Shown: positions 34,677 to 35,190 of the stretch, one piece after another
How positions within the stretch are numbered: position 1 is the stretch's first letter
Layout: each line of letters opens with the position of its first letter
NCBI GenBank assembly: GCA_913048495.1
Contig: CAJWWA010000004.1
Span: forward strand, 1-35,190
DNA: 35,190 nucleotides
Reading direction: 5' to 3'
Source of the DNA: an uncultured Halieaceae bacterium
GTDB taxonomy: Bacteria > Pseudomonadota > Gammaproteobacteria > Pseudomonadales > Halieaceae
Translations under genes and position numbers: made by a program
Notes under the pieces: model-generated
Told to the model about the DNA's origin: nothing
The model's input: the letters and a program-made list of their open reading frames with translations, nothing else
Database searches by the model: none

Positions 34677-35190
34677 GCCCTGCCCTCCTGCGGGGCCGCC
34701 TGCCGCGTCATGTCCCGGGAAGAGGCACACAGCGGTAACTCCAGCGTGAATTCCGCGCCACCGCCGGGCCGGTTCGCCGCCACGACGGTCCCGCCGTGGT
34801 CGGCGACCGTGCGCGCGACCACCGCCAGGCCGAGACCGGTGCCCTGGGCGCGGGTCGTGAAGAACGGGTCGAAGACCTTGTCGAGGTGCGTCTCGGGAAT
34901 GCCCGGGCCGGTATCGTAGACCCGGAGCTGCAGGGTGTGCGCATCGGTGGCACCGGCCCAGAGGGCGATCTCGACACCGTCGCCGCCGTTCTCCACGGCA
35001 TTACTGACCAGGTTGGCCAAGGCGCCCGCCAGCTCTTCCCGGGCGCCCTCGACCACCAGGCTCCGGTCGACCGGCGTCACGGCCAGGGCGGCGCCGGCGG
35101 CCAGTGCGTGGTTCAGTAACGCCTTTTCTCCCGTGCGTTGATAGGCCTCCAGCAAAGCCATGCCCACGGCCGGGGTTCCGGGTGGTTGCA
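34673..35190 (-). CDS. fleS: sensor histidine kinase FleS/FlrB, N-terminus cut by the window edge
   Basis: HATPase_c: ELAGALANLVSNAVENGG...VYDTGPGIPETHLDKVFDPFFTTRAQGTGLGLAVVARTVADHGGTVVA; reading frame stays open to the window edge; overlaps fleR. Confidence 0.9.
   Translation of the reverse strand, partial: QPPGTPAVGMALLEAYQRTGEKALLNHALAAGAALAVTPVDRSLVVEGAREELAGALANLVSNAVENGGDGVEIALWAGATDAHTLQLRVYDTGPGIPETHLDKVFDPFFTTRAQGTGLGLAVVARTVADHGGTVVAANRPGGGAEFTLELPLCASSRDMTRQAAPQEGRA

Noticed and set aside
1-35190. CRISPR arrays, tRNA/rRNA genes, transposases, phage or defence genes
   Set aside because: No regularly spaced repeats, RNA-gene signatures or mobile-element proteins seen on reading both strands.

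Overview
This window is a dense, high-GC gammaproteobacterial polar-flagellum locus. Most genes are on the minus strand. Reading right to left it contains fleS(partial)-fleR-fliE | fliF-G-H-I-J | fliK | fliL-M-N-O-P-Q-R-flhB-flhA-flhF-flhG-fliA-motC-motD plus a 57-codon ORF. These face a plus-strand pomA-pomB-PilZ operon. Further left on the minus strand is a run of a second FliK-like protein, an orphan FlhB C-terminal-domain protein (FhlB type), a coiled-coil GGDEF diguanylate cyclase, and a three-gene cassette: retropepsin-like lipoprotein, inactive transglutaminase/7TM protein, and RimK-like ATP-grasp ligase (RloA/B/C type). The left edge has a partial beta-carbonic anhydrase, a propeller-GGDEF protein, a DUF6607-like lipoprotein behind a probable Fur-controlled promoter, and a small membrane-anchored hypothetical protein. 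By eye I found three strong sigma-54 (-24/-12) promoters (fliF, fliK, fliL), one overlapping Fur box/sigma-70 promoter, and several hairpins at gene boundaries. The most interesting points are: (1) the fliK2-fhlB-DGC-rloABC block; (2) a PilZ gene translationally coupled to a sodium-type stator, with an insertion inside the PilZ domain and a degenerate second motif; (3) the absence of che genes between fliA and motCD; (4) a FliM whose FliG-binding region looks altered; and (5) the Fur-type promoter of the DUF6607-like gene. I see no clearly novel defence or mobile system, CRISPR array, tRNA or rRNA. All family assignments come from reading motifs, without database searches.
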